From NCBI RefSeq assembly GCF_008635795.1, contig NZ_VWRQ01000004.1, positions 248,001 through 312,000 of the forward strand: a stretch of 64,000 nucleotides of DNA. Direction: 5' to 3'. The DNA is from Paenibacillus tepidiphilus. GTDB lineage: Bacteria > Bacillota > Bacilli > Paenibacillales > Paenibacillaceae. Shown here piece by piece: positions 51,322-58,714 of this stretch (position 1 is its first letter; each line of letters begins with the position of its first letter). The translations under genes were made by a program, and so were the position numbers. The notes under the pieces were generated by a model. The model saw nothing but the letters and a program-made list of their open reading frames with translations. It ran no database searches and was not told where the DNA came from.

Positions 51322-53070
51322 GTGAAGCTATGGAAATCCTATTATCCTTTTGTCCGGCCCTATCTCAAATGGATCCTGCTGACGCTGCTTATCGGGATGA
51401 TCAAATTTGCGATTCCGCTGACGCTGCCGCTAATTCTGAAATATGTGGTCGACGACTTGCTGGGCAACACGGTGCTCACCGTACAAGAGCGTGTCTCTAA
51501 GCTGATGACCGTTCTCGGCGGCTCGCTGCTGCTCTTTGTCGTCGTCCGCGGCCCGGTGGAATATTACCGGCAGTACTTTGCCCAGTTCATCACGAGCCGG
51601 GTGCTATTTGATATGCGGAACCGGCTCTATGCCCATCTCCAGCGGCTGTCGCTGCGGTATTACCAGAACACGAAGGTCGGGGAAGCCATCTCCAGATTCA
51701 TCAACGATGTGGAGCAGTCCAAGAATCTGGTCGAGGTCGGGATGATGAACGTCTGGCTCGACATGTTCTCCCTGGTCTTCGCGCTTGCCTTCATGTTCTA
51801 TTTGAACCCTGTATTGGCTCTTGTATCCATCGCGATACTGCCTCTTTACGGCATTGCCGTGAATCTGCTGTACAAGCGGCTGAAGGTGCTGACCAAGGAC
51901 CGTTCGCAGGCGCTGGCGGGCATTCAGGGCTATCTGCACGAACGGATTCAGGGTATTTCCGTGATCCGTAGCTTCACTATGGAGCAGGTGGACAAGCGGC
52001 AGTTCGAAGGCATCAACCGCAAGTTCCTGGATAAGGCGATGGCCCATACGCGCTGGAATGCCGTTACCTTCGCCATTATCAATACCCTGACGGATATCGC
52101 CCCGCTCCTGGTCATCGGCTATGGCGGTTATGAGGTCATCCGGGGGAATCTTTCGCTTGGAACATTCGTAGCCTTCTTCGGTTATCTGGACCGGATGTAT
52201 GCGCCGCTGCGGCGGCTGATTAATTCCTCCACCGTGCTGACCCAGGCTTCGGCCTCGCTGGAACGGGTAATGGAGCTGCTCTCCGAGACCTATGATATTA
52301 CCGACAGTCCGAGTGCGCGTCCGCTGCTTCGACCTGAAGGGCGGATTGAATTCCAGCAGGTCTGGTTCAAATACAGCGAAGACAACGATTGGGTGCTGCG
52401 GGACATTAGCCTGCAGATTCATCCAGGGCAGACCGTTGCTTTCGTCGGCATGAGCGGGGGCGGCAAATCCTCGTTGATCAGCCTGATTCCGCGCTTCTAT
52501 GATATTACGGACGGCAGTTTGCGCGTAGACGGACAAGATGTGCGGGAGCTGACGCAGGAGAGCTTGCGGCGGAGCATCGGCATGGTGCTGCAGGATAACT
52601 TCCTGTTCAGCGGAACGGTCAGGGACAATATTCTGTTCGGCAATCCCGATGCGCGCGAGGAAGAGATTATCCTAGCTGCACAGGCGGCCAATGCCCATGA
52701 CTTCATCATGCAGCTGCCGGAAGGATACGACACCGAAGTCGGCGAACGGGGAGTGAAGCTGTCCGGCGGCCAGAAGCAGCGGCTCTCGATCGCCCGCGTC
52801 TTTCTCAAAGATCCGAAGGTGCTCATTCTGGACGAAGCGACATCGGCGCTGGATCTGGAATCGGAGCATCTGATCCAGCAGTCGCTGGCATCTCTGGCCT
52901 CCGAGCGCACCACGCTCATTGTCGCCCACCGGCTATCCACCATAACTCATGCCGATCAAATTATTGTACTGGAGAATGGGGAAATCACAGAACGCGGGAC
53001 GCATGAAGAGCTGATGCAGCTTGATGGCAGCTATGCGCGTCTGTTCAATGTACAGCGGCTGGATGCTTGA
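51322..53070 (+). CDS. ABC exporter, ATPase-permease fusion (YgaD/MsbA type)
   Basis: A 582-residue half-transporter: six helices (first LKWILLTLLIGMIKFAIPLTLPLIL), coupling-helix region RSQALAGIQGYLHERIQGISVIRSF, Walker A GMSGGGKSS, Q-loop VLQDNFLFSGTVRDNI, signature KLSGGQKQRLSIARVF, Walker B VLILDEATSALD with the catalytic Glu, and H-loop VAHRLSTI. It probably works as a homodimer exporting lipids or drugs; substrate unknown. GTG start about 12 bases after AAAGGA. A separate gene from the bmrCD-like pair, on the opposite strand. Confidence 0.88.
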   Translation: MKLWKSYYPFVRPYLKWILLTLLIGMIKFAIPLTLPLILKYVVDDLLGNTVLTVQERVSKLMTVLGGSLLLFVVVRGPVEYYRQYFAQFITSRVLFDMRNRLYAHLQRLSLRYYQNTKVGEAISRFINDVEQSKNLVEVGMMNVWLDMFSLVFALAFMFYLNPVLALVSIAILPLYGIAVNLLYKRLKVLTKDRSQALAGIQGYLHERIQGISVIRSFTMEQVDKRQFEGINRKFLDKAMAHTRWNAVTFAIINTLTDIAPLLVIGYGGYEVIRGNLSLGTFVAFFGYLDRMYAPLRRLINSSTVLTQASASLERVMELLSETYDITDSPSARPLLRPEGRIEFQQVWFKYSEDNDWVLRDISLQIHPGQTVAFVGMSGGGKSSLISLIPRFYDITDGSLRVDGQDVRELTQESLRRSIGMVLQDNFLFSGTVRDNILFGNPDAREEEIILAAQAANAHDFIMQLPEGYDTEVGERGVKLSGGQKQRLSIARVFLKDPKVLILDEATSALDLESEHLIQQSLASLASERTTLIVAHRLSTITHADQIIVLENGEITERGTHEELMQLDGSYARLFNVQRLDA

Positions 53071-53150
53071 GCGGGGATATGTCTCCATCCCGGAAAGTCC
53101 GTTCCGCATGCGGGTAAATCCGCTTGCAGAGCGGGCTTTGCTTTTCGAAT

Positions 53151-53193
53151 TAAGTTACAGTATGATGTAATCATAACACTTAACTGTAACTTA
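53151..53193. promoter_or_regulatory. Long dyad operator at the MerR gene promoter
   Basis: Perfect 11-bp arms TAAGTTACAGT (53151-53161) and ACTGTAACTTA (53183-53193), centres 32 bp apart. The right arm overlaps the -10 TATAAT (53192-53197). This is a strong autoregulation candidate for the MerR-type protein encoded next. Confidence 0.6.
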
Positions 53194-53218
53194 TAATTTT
53201 ACCTGGAGGGATTGGGTG

Positions 53219-53635
53219 ATGGGCAACTATACAGCACAGCAGCTCGCCGATATTTTACAGCGGGAAGATCCGGAGATGAATCTGCGCAAGGTACGTTATT
53301 ACACCCAAATTGGAATGCTGCCTCCGCTGGAGCTGGCCGGGAATAGGCGGGTGTACACGGAACGGCATTTGAACCACTTACGGGCGGTATTAACGCTATC
53401 CAAGAGCGGGGAAAGCCTGGCGCAAATTCAGAGTAAACTGGCGGGGATGCCGGATGAAGAAATTGCTGGTTTAGGAGAACGGCTGCCGTTCTATCAGCCT
53501 GAACATATCATGGCCAATGAAACGCTGGTGCTGAGCGAAGACGTGATGCTCACGCTGAGTCCGCGCATTCCGGCAGAACTTAAGGCGGAGATGATAGCAG
53601 CAGTAAGCAGTTTACTGAAAGGAGAGAAGCGATAA
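53219..53635 (+). CDS. MerR-family transcriptional regulator
   Basis: A 138-residue protein: N-terminal MerR winged helix (YTAQQLADILQREDPEMNLRKVRYYTQIGMLPPLELAGNRRVYTERHLNHLRAVLTLSKSGESLAQI) and a short C-terminal region (NETLVLSEDVMLTLSPRIPAELKAEMIAAVSSLL) in place of a large effector domain. ATG 53219 is 8 bases after GGAGGG; GTG 53216 is 5. The next gene overlaps its stop codon by one base, so the two are coupled. Confidence 0.82.
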   Translation: MGNYTAQQLADILQREDPEMNLRKVRYYTQIGMLPPLELAGNRRVYTERHLNHLRAVLTLSKSGESLAQIQSKLAGMPDEEIAGLGERLPFYQPEHIMANETLVLSEDVMLTLSPRIPAELKAEMIAAVSSLLKGEKR

Positions 53636-54195
53636 TGAGCAGAAATCTCTTAGAAGCCGATATTCGCTGGGCCAAGCCGCTGCTTGAGCATGAAGAGGGG
53701 ATGAACCACCTTTGGGTGCGGATCTGGCCCCTTGCCGGTAAACGAACTGCTTGGGTGCAGCTGCAGCTTCCGGAAGGAATATTCCTGGACGATTCAGCGT
53801 GTGGATATAAGACGGATGAGAGAGGGAGGATTGCCATCGAAGCTCCGGCAAAGGAAATCGAGCTTTTGTTCGGGATCTATACGGAGAAGCCCGTCCCCTG
53901 CGGTGGAACTGCGGTTGTTCTTAAACTGGATACACAGGATAATGCTGGTGAGGAATACTGTGAATGTTGGGAAATTCCATTGCAAATTGTAGACGCCGTA
54001 GAAGCGGAGCTGCTTGAGCCGGAGCTTGACGAAGAGGTCGTCCGGAAGGTCAAGGAGCAGGCCGCGAGGCGTCCAGCGGAGACCGGAGGCCCGGATGCCG
54101 AACAGGAGCGGCTGGACTGCACTCCGGCCAAGGTGATCAGATATGACGCCAGCCGGCGTACTGAACTGGAGAAAGAGTATTGGGTTGAGGGTTAA
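53635..54195 (+). CDS. Hypothetical protein coupled to the MerR regulator
   Basis: A 186-residue protein I do not recognise. The N-terminal ~120 residues alternate hydrophobic and polar residues and are likely beta-rich (HLWVRIWPLAGKRTAWVQLQLPEGIFL, GGTAVVLKLDTQD, CECWEIPLQIVDAVEAELL). A charged helix follows (DEEVVRKVKEQAARR). No signal peptide or membrane segment. Its ATG shares the last base of the MerR stop codon (TAATG), so it may be the regulator's partner or effector-binding protein. Confidence 0.7.
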   Translation: MSRNLLEADIRWAKPLLEHEEGMNHLWVRIWPLAGKRTAWVQLQLPEGIFLDDSACGYKTDERGRIAIEAPAKEIELLFGIYTEKPVPCGGTAVVLKLDTQDNAGEEYCECWEIPLQIVDAVEAELLEPELDEEVVRKVKEQAARRPAETGGPDAEQERLDCTPAKVIRYDASRRTELEKEYWVEG

Positions 54196-54256
54196 AAGGA
54201 CCATAAAATGTAAAAACACTCTACCTTCTGTCAACGGGTTGTGGTATAGTGTATGT

Positions 54257-54400
54257 AGAAAAAATACCCGGCAAGAGAACCGTGCGCCAACACGGCTCTC
54301 CCGGTGCAGGTCGCTGCTGCATTGGCGGCAAGCTTAATTCGAAGCGGTCCAACACTCTGTGAGATAGGCCGTTGACCCGGTCAAGGGCGGCCTATTTCTT
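54257..54400 (+). ncRNA. Antisense RNA, candidate antitoxin of the holin-like toxin
   Basis: An extended -10 (TGG-TATAGT, 54242-54250) is followed by about 140 bases with no ORF and a terminator at 54364-54400 (ATAGGCCG/CGGCCTAT then TTCTT). Its 3' end overlaps the 3' end of the toxin gene on the other strand, the usual tail-to-tail layout of type I modules such as txpA/ratA and fst/RNAII. The bases ahead (CCCGGC, GGAGAGCCGTG on the other strand) can form stems. Confidence 0.55.
54364..54400. terminator. Terminator shared by the toxin mRNA and antisense RNA ends
   Basis: ATAGGCCG (54364-54371) pairs with CGGCCTAT (54388-54395), followed on + by TTCTT. The toxin stop codon lies in the right arm. 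Confidence 0.65.
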
Positions 54401-54505
54401 ACCATTTCGGTTATTGGCAACGACGATGGTCACAACCAGTGTCATCAGGGCGACGATAAGCGCACCGAAACTGATCATGAGCGACAAAGCGTCTTTAACC
54501 TCCAC
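54392..54505 (-). CDS. Holin-like type I toxin peptide (37 residues)
   Basis: GTG 54505 is preceded by a perfect GGAGGTGAT at 9 bases. The peptide is MEVKDALSLMISFGALIV at the start, continues as one hydrophobic helix, and ends NNRNGKK: a single transmembrane segment with a charged tail. This is the pattern of the small 'putative holin-like toxin' family of Firmicutes, expressed under antisense RNA control, which disturbs membranes when overproduced. A cre-like sequence (TTGCAAGCGCTTTAC, 54546-54560) lies between its promoter region and the ribosome site. Confidence 0.75.
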   Translation of the reverse strand: MEVKDALSLMISFGALIVALMTLVVTIVVANNRNGKK

Positions 54506-54636
54506 AGAGCATCACCTCCCTGCCGGAAGATGTGCCGTCCGCCCTTGCAAGCGCTTTACTGCTACTATTATTTTATCATAAGGACCTCTTTTTTAACACA
54601 AAAATTTCCAATAATAGAGCAAGATGTCTATTTACA

Positions 54637-54684
54637 AAACAGGCTCCCTGCCGCTTAGCTTCAGCTGGCGAAGGGAGCCTGTTT
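54637..54684. terminator. Bidirectional terminator after the DUF441 gene
   Basis: AAACAGGCTCCCT pairs with AGGGAGCCTGTTT. It ends the minus-strand DUF441 transcript. Confidence 0.85.
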
Positions 54685-54696
54685 ATTATTGTTCTC

Positions 54697-55140
54697 TCAT
54701 GCTCTGCCGATCAGCAGCGACAAGATTCCGGCGGCAATCAACGGTCCTACGGGGACACCCTTGAAGAGGGCGACGCCGAGCACCGTACCGATCATGAGAC
54801 CCGCGACAACGGTGGGCTGGCTGCCCATCAAGGTAACCCCGCGCCCGCCGAGATAGGCGACGAGCATGCCGATGCCGATGGCGGCCAGCGATTTCCAGTG
54901 CAGGAAAGAATGCCAGACGGTATCGAGCGAGATTTTGCCGCTGGCCAGCGGTGTCATGACGCCAATGGTGAGAATAATAATGCCGAGCGTCAAGCCGTAT
55001 TTCTCCAGCCAGGGAAAAGTCTGCTGCAGTCCAAGGACCCGCAGCAGCAGGAGCACCGTCATGGCGACGGTAATCGGCGTGTTGCTGCTGAGGATACCGA
55101 GCGCTGCGAATGCCAGCAGCAGCAGCGAAGTGACATCCAT
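54697..55140 (-). CDS. DUF441 / UPF0756 family membrane protein
   Basis: A ~147-residue integral membrane protein with four to five helices ([113 protein letters not shown]). The motif [14 protein letters not shown] is characteristic of UPF0756 (YtwI). Function unknown. ATG 55140 (MDVTS) is chosen over TTG 55152, which overlaps the AAAGG. Same strand as ypdA, with 15 bases between them if ypdA is read first. Confidence 0.85.
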   Translation of the reverse strand: MDVTSLLLLAFAALGILSSNTPITVAMTVLLLLRVLGLQQTFPWLEKYGLTLGIIILTIGVMTPLASGKISLDTVWHSFLHWKSLAAIGIGMLVAYLGGRGVTLMGSQPTVVAGLMIGTVLGVALFKGVPVGPLIAAGILSLLIGRA

Positions 55141-55167
55141 AAAGTTATGCAACCTTTCATAAGAAGA

Positions 55168-56157
55168 TTAACTGCCGGCTAACCGTGTCGAGACAATGTG
55201 GTCCGCAATCAATTTACCGTGACCCCGGCCGGTCTCGATGAATACCTCGTTGGCGTTGCGTCCGGAAGCTATAACGCCGGCAACATACAAGCCCGCAATA
55301 TTGGTCTCCATCGTGGCGGGATTAAAATGCGGCTTGTCCAGCTCATCGTCCATATGAGCTCCAGCCGAGGTGAGGAGGGTGCGGCTGGGACGGAAACCGG
55401 TGAGCGCCAGTACAAAATCATTCTCCATCTCAGCAGTTTCCCCGTCTGCCCCTGTAATCATAACTGCTCCGGGTGTAATTTCTGTAACCCGGGACTGCAG
55501 ATGCAGCTTAATCTTGCCTTTCTGCACCATGCTCTCGAAGATGGGACGCACCCATGGCTTGATGTTCTCCGAGATACTGGCTCCGCGGTACACCATGTCC
55601 ACCTCGGCGCCGACGCGGGTCAGCTCCAGCGCTGCATCGACAGCGGAGTTGCTGCCGCCGATGACAACCACGCGCATACCGGTATAAGGATGGGCTTCGC
55701 CGAAGTAATGGGATACCTTGGGAAGCTCTTCGCCCGGAATACCAATCATATTAGGCTGGTCGAAATAGCCTGTGGCAATGACCACATGGGCTGCACGGCG
55801 GACCTGGCGATCACCACGGTTATTGACGGTATGTACATGATAACTGCCGTCCTCCAGCCGTTCGACGCTCAGCGCATCCTCGTAAGCCGCAATCTCCAGT
55901 CCGTGCTGCTCGGCGGCGCGCCGGTAATAGACCAGTGCTTCATGGCGGTAAGGCTTATCGTTGGGCGAGGTAAACGGTACCCCGCCGATTTCCAGAAGTC
56001 CGGTGGTACTGAAGAATTGCATATTTACCGGGTACAGATAAATGGAGTGGACAATGAAGTTTTTTTCAATGATCAGTGTAGTAAGCCCTTGCTTCCGGCA
56101 TTCTATGGCTGCCGAGAGACCGCAGGGACCGGCTCCGATAATGATGACGTCTTTCAT
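55168..56157 (-). CDS. ypdA: YpdA-type bacillithiol disulfide reductase
   Basis: A 329-residue FAD/NADPH flavoprotein: FAD motif DVIIIGAGPCGLSAAIECRKQG, substrate region KNFIVHSIYLYPVNMQFFSTTGLLEIGG typical of YpdA, NADPH motif VVVIGGSNSAVDAALELTRVG, and the C-terminal GLYVAGVIASGRNANEVFIETGRGHG. It keeps the conserved Cys14 of the GPCGLS motif needed for bacillithiol-disulfide reduction. The product maintains the reduced bacillithiol pool, a Firmicutes trait. AGGTCATTT region precedes the ATG. Confidence 0.92.
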   Translation of the reverse strand: MKDVIIIGAGPCGLSAAIECRKQGLTTLIIEKNFIVHSIYLYPVNMQFFSTTGLLEIGGVPFTSPNDKPYRHEALVYYRRAAEQHGLEIAAYEDALSVERLEDGSYHVHTVNNRGDRQVRRAAHVVIATGYFDQPNMIGIPGEELPKVSHYFGEAHPYTGMRVVVIGGSNSAVDAALELTRVGAEVDMVYRGASISENIKPWVRPIFESMVQKGKIKLHLQSRVTEITPGAVMITGADGETAEMENDFVLALTGFRPSRTLLTSAGAHMDDELDKPHFNPATMETNIAGLYVAGVIASGRNANEVFIETGRGHGKLIADHIVSTRLAGS

Positions 56158-56246
56158 AGGTTAAAATGACCTCCCCGGGTAATGTAGAATCGCAGTATAA
56201 ATCGTACCCTAAATCTAAAATTTTTGCCAATAACCCGCCCGATTGA

Positions 56247-56275
56247 TTGTCATTATCTTAAAAATAAGATATAAT
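56247..56275 (+). promoter_or_regulatory. Promoter of the ArsR-DUF2087 gene
   Basis: TTGTCA (56247-56252), exactly 17 bp, TATAAT (56270-56275), 60 bases upstream of the gene. Confidence 0.75.
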
Positions 56276-56290
56276 TAGATATATATCTAA
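56255..56290. promoter_or_regulatory. Two palindromic operators over the ArsR-DUF2087 promoter
   Basis: ATCTTA-AAAA-TAAGAT (56255-56270) fills the spacer. TTAGATATATATCTAA (56275-56290) begins at the -10 and covers the start site. Both are perfect palindromes, centres 20 bp apart (two helical turns), fitting cooperative autorepression. Confidence 0.6.
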
Positions 56291-56336
56291 ACTATATCAT
56301 TTATATGCCACAATATCGTTTCCAGGAGTGATTCCC

Positions 56337-56933
56337 ATGCAGCTCGATAAAATTGTCAATTACCATAAAGCACTGGCTGATCCGGCCCGTCTGCGGCTGC
56401 TGCTGCTGTTGTCCAAGGGGGAATTGCACGGCCAGGCGCTCGCCGAGAAGCTGAATCTGTCTCAGCCCACGGTGACCCACCACGCCGCCAAGCTGCGCGA
56501 AGCTGCACTCATCAAGGAACGCAGGGAGAAGAATACCGTGTACTTTTCGCTGAATCCGGAGTTTATCTATGCCGGGTCCGAGGCCTCGCTGAAATTTATA
56601 TTTGCCAAGGGTGCGGAGGAACTGGAGCAGGAGTCGCCGGAGAGCAGTCTGAAGGAATCGGTGCTGCGCAATTTTTTCGCCAAGGATGGCCATTTGCGGC
56701 AAATACCTGCCCAATACAAGAAGAAGCTGATTGCCCTGCAGCATATGGCTGAGCAGTTGGAGCCCGGCGTTATTTACAGCGAGAAAGAAATTAATGTATT
56801 CATCCAGCAATTCCATGAGGACTATGCCACAATCCGCCGGGAGTTTATTATGCACCATTTTATGTACCGGGAAAATGAGCGTTACGAGCTGAATCCGCCG
56901 GAAATGTGGACGCGATGGGAAAATGTCAAATAA
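56337..56933 (+). CDS. ArsR-family regulator with C-terminal DUF2087 domain
   Basis: Residues 1-80 are an ArsR winged helix (DKIVNYHKALADPARLRLLLLLSKGELHGQALAEKLNLSQPTVTHHAAKLREAALI). Residues ~110-185 match DUF2087 (VLRNFFAKDGHLRQIPAQYKKKLIALQHMAEQLEPGVIYSEKEINVFIQQFHEDYATIRREFIMHHFM). There is no metal-binding ELCVCDL-type motif in the winged helix, so metal sensing is unlikely; the DUF2087 part may sense something else. ATG 56337 is 9 bases from AGGAG. Confidence 0.85.
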   Translation: MQLDKIVNYHKALADPARLRLLLLLSKGELHGQALAEKLNLSQPTVTHHAAKLREAALIKERREKNTVYFSLNPEFIYAGSEASLKFIFAKGAEELEQESPESSLKESVLRNFFAKDGHLRQIPAQYKKKLIALQHMAEQLEPGVIYSEKEINVFIQQFHEDYATIRREFIMHHFMYRENERYELNPPEMWTRWENVK

Positions 56934-57011
56934 TCGGTTCAAATTTAAGGAGTTTTAGTGACAAATGCGAAGTCGTCTGATTATATTGTCCGAATAACGA
57001 ATAAAATAGAA

Positions 57012-57026
57012 TTGTAAGCGTTATCT
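57012..57026 (+). promoter_or_regulatory. Perfect cre consensus upstream of the DUF3939-like gene
   Basis: TTGTAAGCGTTATCT matches WTGNAANCGNWNNCW at all 15 positions, 30 bp upstream of ATG 57056. A TAGAAT (57007-57012) could be the -10, so CcpA binding would cover the start site. Confidence 0.55.
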
Positions 57027-57055
57027 GACATATTCTTCGAAAGGAGAGATTCAGT

Positions 57056-57505
57056 ATGATCTTCAAACGCGCCAAAAAAAACCCCGAGACGATAACCGTT
57101 ACTCTGCATCAGGTGAAGCAGGCTGTCCGGCAATTCGAAACGGATATGCCCGCACCCATTAACCGGACCGCGTTAATTATGGATGATAAAAGCATTGACC
57201 TGAGCCGGCTGAAACGCTATTTAGGCGGAGTGCCGGAGCAAAAGTTCTATATGTCGCGCGAAACGTATGAAATCTTCGAGGAAAATGACAAGCTGGTACC
57301 GTATTATCTCGATCTGGTGCAGACCGCCGTTGATAATTACATCAGCGATACCGGTAAACTTCCGCTGCTTGAAGATGCCTGGCTGCCCGAAGTGCATTAC
57401 CGGCTGCTGGCGACGGAACGGTATCTTAAGGAAACGCCGCCGTTCCCGCTTTACATTACGGAAGACGAGATGATGCTTACGCATCGGCCGGAGCATTTTG
57501 GGTAA
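57056..57505 (+). CDS. DUF3939-like hypothetical protein
   Basis: A 149-residue soluble protein: MIFKRAKKNPETITVTLHQVKQAVRQFETDMP, then KRYLGGVPEQKFYMSRETYEIFEEN, YLDLVQTAVDNYISDTGKLPLLED, and a C-terminal PPFPLYITEDEMMLTHRP. The tail and middle match proteins labelled DUF3939 in Bacillales as far as I recall; I cannot verify this. AAAGGAGAG precedes the ATG. Function unknown; the upstream cre suggests catabolite control. Confidence 0.65.
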   Translation: MIFKRAKKNPETITVTLHQVKQAVRQFETDMPAPINRTALIMDDKSIDLSRLKRYLGGVPEQKFYMSRETYEIFEENDKLVPYYLDLVQTAVDNYISDTGKLPLLEDAWLPEVHYRLLATERYLKETPPFPLYITEDEMMLTHRPEHFG

Positions 57506-57641
57506 GGCCGGACTGTTACATGAACCATGGACCGCTTGGAATGGAAGGTGCAGGCTTGCCTTTCTGACCGGAGCGGTCTTTCCTTTGTCTGCCGCAGCAT
57601 AGTACAATGAACCGGAATCCAGTACATAGGGGGCATGGGGA

Positions 57642-58313
57642 ATGAACGAGACGCAAGGCATATTGTTTGATCTGGACAACACATTGATGGACCGCGATTA
57701 TACCTTCCGCAGCTTCAGCACGCAGTTCGTGCGGGACAAGCTGGGGCATCTGGGTCCGGAGGAGGCGCAGCGCGTTGTGAAGGATATCATTGTGCGCGAT
57801 GCCGACGGGTACCGGGATAAGAATGGCTTCTTTGCCGAGCTCAGCGAGGTGCTGCCATGGAAGACGGCACAGACGGCGGGGGAGATCCGGGATTACTACG
57901 AGCTGAATTATGCGGGGCACGGAGCCGTGATGAAGGATGCCATCGAGGTACTGGAATATTGCCGCAGCAAGGGCTACACGCTCGGGCTTGTCACGAACGG
58001 CGAAAAGCATATTCAGGACGGCAAGATCGACCTGCTCGGCCTGCGCGAATATTTCAAGGCCATCGTCATATCCGGCGAGGTCGGCATCCGCAAGCCCGAT
58101 CCGGCTATCTATAAGCTGGCACTGGAACGTATGGGAACCACTCCGGAGCAGACCTTGTTTATCGGCGATCATCCGGTGAACGATATTTGGGGCGCCGGCA
58201 AGGCCGGGATGACGACAATATGGCTGGAGCGGAATCATGCCTGGGATGACAGCCTGGATGTGCATCCCTGGAAGTCCATTCATGAGCTGGATGAACTGAA
58301 AGAGCTGCTGTGA
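57642..58313 (+). CDS. HAD-superfamily hydrolase (phosphatase)
   Basis: A 223-residue HAD subfamily IA protein: motif I ILFDLDNTLMDRD with nucleophile Asp, a helical cap (~residues 20-85), motif II VTNGEKHIQ, motif III Lys in GIRKPDPAIYKLAL, and motif IV FIGDHPVNDIWGAGKAG. It probably dephosphorylates a small metabolite; the substrate is not readable. Weak upstream site (GGGGGCATGGGGAATG). Confidence 0.88.
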   Translation: MNETQGILFDLDNTLMDRDYTFRSFSTQFVRDKLGHLGPEEAQRVVKDIIVRDADGYRDKNGFFAELSEVLPWKTAQTAGEIRDYYELNYAGHGAVMKDAIEVLEYCRSKGYTLGLVTNGEKHIQDGKIDLLGLREYFKAIVISGEVGIRKPDPAIYKLALERMGTTPEQTLFIGDHPVNDIWGAGKAGMTTIWLERNHAWDDSLDVHPWKSIHELDELKELL

Positions 58314-58359
58314 GGAATAACCGAACACGGTAATAAATGATTATAAACATTTACTCCGC

Positions 58360-58389
58360 TTGACGTCAGTGCTTGCCTGCAATTATGAT
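58360..58389 (+). promoter_or_regulatory. Promoter of the rsgA leader
   Basis: TTGACG (58360-58365), 18-bp spacer, TATGAT (58384-58389). Confidence 0.65.
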
Positions 58390-58425
58390 AACAGCAGATT
58401 ATGAATCGGAAGGAGACGATGTGAT

Positions 58426-58497
58426 ATGGCAGTTTATACTGTAATTGCGACCACAACTGTAATAGCTACGCGTTCTCCGGGAGCAGATATAGTATAA
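58426..58497 (+). CDS. Leader peptide upstream of rsgA (23 residues)
   Basis: ATG 58426 is 10 bases after GGAAGGAG. The peptide begins MAVYTVIATTTVIATR and ends GADIV*, rich in Thr, Val, Ile and Ala. It lies between a good promoter and two tandem terminators that precede rsgA. Such short hydrophobic leaders are common in ribosome-stalling attenuators. No homologue is claimed. Confidence 0.55.
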   Translation: MAVYTVIATTTVIATRSPGADIV

Positions 58498-58542
58498 CGG
58501 TAATTGATCCGTTAGGACTGTAACGCTTATGATGCTTACAAT

Positions 58543-58578
58543 GCCGCAGGGAACCGCAGCTGGTTCCGGCGGCTTTTT
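58543..58578 (+). terminator. First terminator in the rsgA leader
   Basis: GCCGC-ag-GGAACC pairs with GGTTCC-g-GCGGC, then TTTTT. Its right arm (GGTTCCGGCGGC) is identical to that of the second terminator. Confidence 0.75.
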
Positions 58579-58634
58579 GATGTTCTTCTGGTTGACAGCG
58601 GACGGGTAACCCTGTCCGTTTGCCCCATGAAGCA

Positions 58635-58666
58635 GCCGCCGGAATCCAGGTTCCGGCGGCTTTTTT
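58635..58666 (+). terminator. Second terminator in the rsgA leader
   Basis: GCCGCCGGAA/TTCCGGCGGC perfect 10-bp stem followed by TTTTTT. Its left arm can also pair with the right arm of the first terminator. Confidence 0.8.
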
Positions 58667-58714
58667 GACGTTCCCGGAACAAGAAGACCCATACAAATAT
58701 GCAGGAGGAATTGG

